From Candidatus Aegiribacteria sp. (GTDB taxonomy: Bacteria; Fermentibacterota; Fermentibacteria; Fermentibacterales; JCC-6), in the NCBI GenBank assembly GCA_030600545.1, contig JAUVLV010000025.1, forward strand, positions 1 to 35,304: a DNA stretch of 35,304 nt, written 5' to 3'. The notes under the pieces are model-generated. The model was not told the DNA's origin. It was given only the letters and a program-made list of their open reading frames with translations, and searched no databases. Every line of letters starts with the position of its first letter. The first letter of the stretch is position 1. Made by a program: the position numbers and the translations under genes. Of this stretch, positions 31,813-35,304 are shown piece after piece.

Positions 31813-31841
31813 GTAATATATTACCCCGGAGGCCGGGTCAA
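31813..31841 (-). promoter_or_regulatory. Promoter for the exported-protein unit, with a palindromic -10 region
   Basis: Minus-strand TTGACC (31836-31841) and TATTAC (31813-31818) are 17 bases apart. The -10 overlaps the perfect 12-base palindrome GTAATATATTAC (31813-31824), and a short dyad CCCGG-AGG-CCGGG fills the spacer side (31825-31837). These symmetric elements lie between the divergent exported-protein and PqqD-like genes and might serve both, but no good plus-strand promoter is visible. Confidence 0.4.
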
Positions 31842-31866
31842 TGTTCCATTTTCTGTAAAGCACTGT

Positions 31867-32087
31867 ATGGAAAAGCTAGTATATCCGGATAATGTTGTCT
31901 TCAGGGAGGAACCTGAAGGTGGCATTCTCTTCAATGTTGACACAGGGGAATTGAAACTCGTTGAAGATGTCGCATGGGGAATATGCGACCTTATAGAAAA
32001 AAGAAGAATAGAAACCAGATTCTGAAAAAACTCAAAGAACTTTACCCCGATGAAACGGAGCGCAGATCCAGCATTTTGACCGATTGA
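31867..32087 (+). pseudogene. PqqD-like (RiPP recognition element) gene with a frameshift at an A6 run
   Basis: The first frame (31867 to the TGA at 32023-32025) encodes MEKLVYPDNVVFREEPEGG and then GILFNVDTGELKLVEDVAWG, a clear PqqD-type fold start: Arg-Glu/Asp strand, a Gly-Leu-hydrophobic strand, then the Trp-x-hydrophobic helix. After the A6 run at 31997-32002 the other frame (-1) encodes QILKKLKELYPDETERRSS and stops at 32085-32087; this is the expected C-terminal helix-Tyr-Pro end of the family. So one base is gained or lost, or ribosomes slip there. PqqD-like domains bind RiPP precursor leaders or partner radical-SAM proteins; none is adjacent. The ATG lacks a good ribosome site, supporting a decaying gene. 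A frameshift in the assembly is an equally simple explanation. Confidence 0.6.
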
Positions 32088-32113
32088 TAATAAACAATTT
32101 TTTCCATGAACAG

Positions 32114-32147
32114 ACAGATGCCGTTTATAGGGATCTGTTTTTCTTTT
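32114..32147 (+). terminator. Intrinsic terminator after the PqqD-like gene
   Basis: On plus, ACAGAT-g-CC (32114-32122) pairs with GG-g-ATCTGT (32130-32138), giving eight base pairs with bulges around a 7-base loop, followed by TTTTTCTTTTTT. It lies 27 bases after the PqqD-like end. Its loop and left arm overlap the end of the flippase-like gene on minus, where no T-run follows. Confidence 0.5.
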
Positions 32148-33057
32148 TTATTATTCCCAGTACGATTATTCCCAGAAGCACTGCGAACCAGAGGGTGGCG
32201 AAGCGCATGATGAGTGTGGTTACCGCTGCATCGGGTTCTGACATTGCGCCTGTTAGTATTGCTCCTATGGTTATTTCGGTGAGGCCGAGGCCGCCGGGTA
32301 TCATTGAGACAGCTCCCGCAATGGTTCCCGCCGAGTGAGCGAGCAGGGCAAGTCCGACCGGAAGCGCCGGTTCGATTCCAAGTGATAGTGCAACCAGGCA
32401 GAGTACAAGGGCTTCAACTCCCCACGACAGGATTCCAAGCGGAACCGAGATCAGAAGGCTTTTCATATCAAGCAGAGATGAGCAGTTTTTGTGGAATTGT
32501 TCGAAGTTCCCACGGTGTTTCTCAACCGGTTTTATTCTGCAGAGAAGGTTTGTGAGGAATCCGAAAGCCTTCTCCCACAGCAGGAAAATCATTATCGCAA
32601 TGACGAATACCATTCCGGCAGCTACCGCAACCATAGCTCCTTTGTGCTGAACCAGAATAAGGCCGATCACGGCAATGAAGATCATGCTCAAAAGGTCAGT
32701 TATCCGTTCGGCTACTACAACCGGTGATGTTTTAGAGACCGGGATGTTCCTTCGGTCTCTCAGAAGGTAGCATTTCAGTAGTTCGCCGAGTTTGCCGGGC
32801 GAGACGGTCATCGAAAAGCCTGCAATGAAAACCGAAAGGCTTTCCTTCCATGGGATGTGTACGTTTACTTTTCCAAGGAAGTAGTGCCACTTGAAGAATC
32901 TAAGAAGGTAGTTAAGAAGTGAAAGCGACAGGAAAAGGGGTATCCAGTACAGGGCAATACCGGATATGGCGTCGCCAACTTGTTTCGCGTCGGAGAGGAA
33001 TACAATAGCCGTGTACACAGCTATGGCAAGGATGAGTGACCAGACTGTTTTTTTCAA
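32125..33057 (-). CDS. Flippase-like multi-pass membrane protein, UPF0104/YbhN (lysylphosphatidylglycerol synthase TM-like) family
   Basis: About 310 residues with eight or so membrane helices. Family marks: the amphipathic LLNYLLRFFKWHYFL near residue 48, SPGKLGELLKCYLL (about 86), VVVAERITDLLSM (about 114), and the C-terminal SMIPGGLGLTE turn (about 254) with the final TLWFAVLLG helix. Proteins of this family include AglD and MprF membrane domains and are linked to lipid or glycolipid flipping; the substrate here is unknown. I choose the TTG at 33055-33057: GGAGAAG lies seven to ten bases upstream and the start follows the TPR gene's stop by four bases. An ATG at 33087 would overlap that gene by 26 bases and has no proper ribosome site. 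It ends in a wall-synthesis unit with a penicillin-binding protein. Confidence 0.82.
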   Translation of the reverse strand: MKKTVWSLILAIAVYTAIVFLSDAKQVGDAISGIALYWIPLFLSLSLLNYLLRFFKWHYFLGKVNVHIPWKESLSVFIAGFSMTVSPGKLGELLKCYLLRDRRNIPVSKTSPVVVAERITDLLSMIFIAVIGLILVQHKGAMVAVAAGMVFVIAIMIFLLWEKAFGFLTNLLCRIKPVEKHRGNFEQFHKNCSSLLDMKSLLISVPLGILSWGVEALVLCLVALSLGIEPALPVGLALLAHSAGTIAGAVSMIPGGLGLTEITIGAILTGAMSEPDAAVTTLIMRFATLWFAVLLGIIVLGIIKKKNRSL

Positions 33058-33061
33058 GAAA

Positions 33062-33868
33062 TCACTTCTCCGGGGAAGGGCTGGCATCCTTTATCATGTG
33101 TTTCAGTTCTTGCGCAAGCCTGTCCATGCCGGGAATGTCCTCAATGAGTTTGAGGGCCTTTGTGGCAAGCTTCGATGCTTCACCCTTCTCTCCCTGCATG
33201 GCGCATGCTCTTGATGCAAGAGCAAGAGCGTTGGCCCTGCTGCTGTTCAGTATGATGTTTCCCGCGGGGATGAGTTCGTATGCTGTCATTGCCTGGACTC
33301 TGGCCTCAACTGGTTTCTTCTTCTTGAGGTAAAGCATGGCAAGGTTCGTGTGAATGCCGCTTCTGGCTGAACCGTCTCTCAGTTCGAGGGCTTCCTTCAG
33401 AAGTTCTTCAGCCTCATCAAGCCGCTCGCCAAGTTCTATAAGCATACCCGCTATGTTCATATTCATGGTTGGCTTAAGGGTATCATCACGGTTCAGTGCT
33501 TCTCTGTAGAGTTCCTCAGCCTTTTTATGGTCTTTTTTGCCGCCTGCCACATAACCGAGCTGCGCGAGAGCCATAGCGCTGTCATCTCCCTTTTCAATCG
33601 CCTGTTTGATTATCGATTCTGCCTCATCGTACTGACCGGCTTTGATATAGAAATAGACAAGCGCGTTGGTAAGGGGGTCTGAAACATCCTTCTTTTTCAT
33701 ATTCCGCTTCAGGAAGTCTATCATGTCGTCTGTTTTTCCGCCTGCCGCGAGTTTGGCAGCTTTTCTAAGCTGGATCTGTTTCCAGGAACTGGATTTGACG
33801 AGGCGCCATGCCAGAAATAGAACAAGCATGATGAGAAAAGCAATAATAGCAAACCAGATTTGTGGCAT
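33062..33868 (-). CDS. Membrane-anchored TPR protein
   Basis: The 268-residue product has an N-terminal membrane helix (IWFAIIAFLIMLVLFLAWRL, about 4-23) and then five or so TPR-type repeats through the rest (YFYIKAGQYDEAESIIKQAI, KKAEELYREALNRDD, LDEAEELLKEALELRDGSA). This is the arrangement of tethered TPR scaffolds; the repeats should face the cytosol if the positive residues after the helix (RLVKSSSWKQIQLRK) follow the positive-inside rule. The ATG overlaps the stop codon of the penicillin-binding-protein gene by one base (TGATG), with GGAG upstream, so translation is coupled. Role with cell-wall synthesis is inferred from that coupling only. Confidence 0.82.
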   Translation of the reverse strand: MPQIWFAIIAFLIMLVLFLAWRLVKSSSWKQIQLRKAAKLAAGGKTDDMIDFLKRNMKKKDVSDPLTNALVYFYIKAGQYDEAESIIKQAIEKGDDSAMALAQLGYVAGGKKDHKKAEELYREALNRDDTLKPTMNMNIAGMLIELGERLDEAEELLKEALELRDGSARSGIHTNLAMLYLKKKKPVEARVQAMTAYELIPAGNIILNSSRANALALASRACAMQGEKGEASKLATKALKLIEDIPGMDRLAQELKHMIKDASPSPEK

Positions 33869-35304
33869 CAGTTAACTCCGTTATTGGTGTAATTCATGTC
33901 AAATTCGGTGAAATCGGGAAGTGTCGTGTCCGGCAGGAATACTCCGTTTGAATAATTATGAAGAGTACAGTAGTGCTGTGGAGCGGTTCCCTCCCAGAAT
34001 TCCTCCTGCCTTGCATATTCTCCGCATGATTCGAGGGCAAGTTTACCAGTAATGGTACAGATAATCGCGGTTTCCACAGAATTCTCGGGCGGGCCGGGAA
34101 ATGCTACCGTCGAATCAACCGGGATATCTCTTAGAGCATCCCTCATGAAGGCGTTCCATATTGGAAGAGCAATACTGCTTCCCGACTGTCCTCTGCCATT
34201 CTGCAGCCTCATTCTGACAACATGATTATCGTACCCTACCCAGATGCTTGTAACAAGATCGGGTGTGAATCCGACGAACCATGCATCCGCGTAATCACTT
34301 GTGGTTCCGGTTTTCCCACCGGCTCTTCTTCCAGAGAAAGGACCTCCCCAGTACCATCTGCTTCCAGCAGCGGTTCCTTCCCGAATGACCGATTGCAGAA
34401 GGGAATTCATAAGGTATGCACCTGTTTCGGAAAGTACCCTCCTTCCAGAGGAAGGGGTCTGGTTGTCTTCAAGAACATTTCCGTACCTGTCTTCCACTCT
34501 GAGGATGGCGACTGCATCCCTTGCCAGGCCTCCCGTGGCGAAGGGAATGTATGCCTGAGCCATTCCCAGGGGATTGACCATACAGCTGCCCAGGGATAGT
34601 GAATGAACTATCGGGATCCTAGAGGTCAGTCCCATTGCCCTTGCTCTCGCGGCAACAGCTTCAACTCCTACCGCCATGCCGAGACGAACGGCGGCAACGT
34701 TAAAGGAACGTGCGAGAGCCGTTCTGAGTGTGACCATACCGTGGAATGTGTGATCGTAGTTCCTGGGGCGCCAGGAACCGGGTGACATATCCACAACAAC
34801 AGGCTGATCAAGAATAGTGCTGCCAGGGGACCAGCCCTGTTCTATGGCCTCGGCATAGACAAAAGGTTTGAAGGCACTTCCAGGCTGTCTGCGGGCCTGA
34901 ACAGCGCGGTTGAATTCACTGTCCTGAAAATCCCTGCCTCCAACCATGGCTTTTATGTATCCTGTGCTGGGGTCAATTGCCACGAGGGCTCCCTGTATGT
35001 AGTCGGGCGCTCCAGAAATTGTATCCCGTACGGCTTGCCAGTAGCTGCCGGAGCTTTCATACCTGAGCCTTTCAGAATTGCTGATAAACTCACCCGCCTC
35101 GGAATCCCAGACAGGCTCCTTTCCGGTAAGAATGCTGTCTACTGCATGTTCAGCCATAACTTGCATATCCGGATCGAGTGTTGTGTATACCGTTAGGCCC
35201 TGTTCGTAAACGGCCGACCAGCCGTACCTGTTTACAAGATATTTCCGGATGTACTCCGAGAAGTAGGTCCACTCCTGCTCGATCTCGGGACGGTGAATTT
35301 CCAC
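33868..35304 (-). CDS. Class A penicillin-binding protein, transpeptidase part (5' end beyond the window)
   Basis: Only the C-terminal 478 codons are present; the coding frame is open through the window edge, so the start and the glycosyltransferase domain lie outside. The transpeptidase domain that cross-links peptidoglycan is complete: Ser-x-x-Lys in PGSAFKPF (active-site Ser), Ser-x-Asn in ARSFNVAAVR, and Lys-Thr-Gly in GGKTGTTSDYADAWFVGF. The segment before it (EYIRKYLVNRYGWSAVYEQGLTVYTTLDP shortened to its theme) is the linker typical of PBP1A, ahead of the GYIKAMVGGRDF strand. The C-terminal tail has Cys-containing CTITGKLALESCGEYAR, then an acidic end. It is followed directly by the TPR and flippase-like genes. 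The first residues here are not a start: GTG at 35302-35304 is internal. Confidence 0.92.
   Translation of the reverse strand: MEIHRPEIEQEWTYFSEYIRKYLVNRYGWSAVYEQGLTVYTTLDPDMQVMAEHAVDSILTGKEPVWDSEAGEFISNSERLRYESSGSYWQAVRDTISGAPDYIQGALVAIDPSTGYIKAMVGGRDFQDSEFNRAVQARRQPGSAFKPFVYAEAIEQGWSPGSTILDQPVVVDMSPGSWRPRNYDHTFHGMVTLRTALARSFNVAAVRLGMAVGVEAVAARARAMGLTSRIPIVHSLSLGSCMVNPLGMAQAYIPFATGGLARDAVAILRVEDRYGNVLEDNQTPSSGRRVLSETGAYLMNSLLQSVIREGTAAGSRWYWGGPFSGRRAGGKTGTTSDYADAWFVGFTPDLVTSIWVGYDNHVVRMRLQNGRGQSGSSIALPIWNAFMRDALRDIPVDSTVAFPGPPENSVETAIICTITGKLALESCGEYARQEEFWEGTAPQHYCTLHNYSNGVFLPDTTLPDFTEFDMNYTNNGVN

Noticed and set aside
1-35304. CRISPR array, tRNA or rRNA genes
   Set aside because: No regularly spaced direct repeats, cloverleaf-like segments or rRNA-like conserved sequence were seen on either strand.

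Overview
The window is about 35 kb of housekeeping chromosome from an uncultured Gram-negative bacterium. It is dense (no stretch over 300 bases lacks a gene) and almost every gene lies on the minus strand; only two small genes, near 25.4 kb and 31.9 kb, read on plus. Lipoproteins, signal-peptide proteins, a TonB-type C-terminal domain and a probable outer-membrane-type protein indicate a diderm cell. An archaeal/eukaryotic-type PheRS, a SecA with Bacteroidota-like insertions, many TPR/PEGA proteins and a secreted protein ending in a Ser-Trp-Gly-x-Ile-Lys tail suggest a lineage around the FCB group, perhaps a candidate phylum such as Fermentibacterota. That placement is inference. No tRNA, rRNA, CRISPR array, transposase or phage gene was seen.

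Layout, read along minus-strand transcription from right to left. (a) 35.3-32.1 kb: a class A penicillin-binding protein (cut by the window edge), a membrane-anchored TPR protein and a flippase-like (UPF0104/YbhN-type) membrane protein, tightly coupled. (b) 32.1-31.9 kb, plus strand: a PqqD-like gene interrupted by a frameshift at an A6 run. (c) 31.8-30.3 kb: a small exported protein, a secreted helical-repeat protein that seems to lack a standard start codon, and a 45-residue membrane peptide. (d) 30.2-25.9 kb: secA, a YtxH-domain protein and a ketopantoate reductase, facing a plus-strand TPR gene. (e) 25.3-23.2 kb: recG. (f) 23.1-17.5 kb: a TPR-TM-PEGA-TonB protein, Hsp20, Lon and a lectin-like lipoprotein, behind a good sigma70-type promoter. 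(g) 17.4-13.4 kb: a LysM protein, a protein with three L7/L12-like modules, a Xer-type recombinase and an unknown protein whose stop codon lies in a REP-like inverted repeat. (h) 13.3-5.7 kb: a secreted caspase-like protease, pheS, pheT and uvrB. (i) 5.6-2.8 kb: a secreted protein, an IspH-UbiA fusion and an SH3 lipoprotein. (j) 2.7-0 kb: purB, a GAF/degenerate-GGDEF membrane protein and the start of purL.

Most of this is core physiology: purine synthesis, isoprenoid synthesis, tRNA charging, DNA repair, protein export, proteolysis and wall synthesis. The less ordinary items are the IspH-UbiA fusion, the triple L12-fold protein, the caspase-like protease with an EF-hand loop and zinc ribbon ahead of archaeal-type pheST, the REP-like hairpin, the frameshifted PqqD-like gene and the gene with no standard start codon. 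I found no clear new multi-gene system; these are single-locus oddities.
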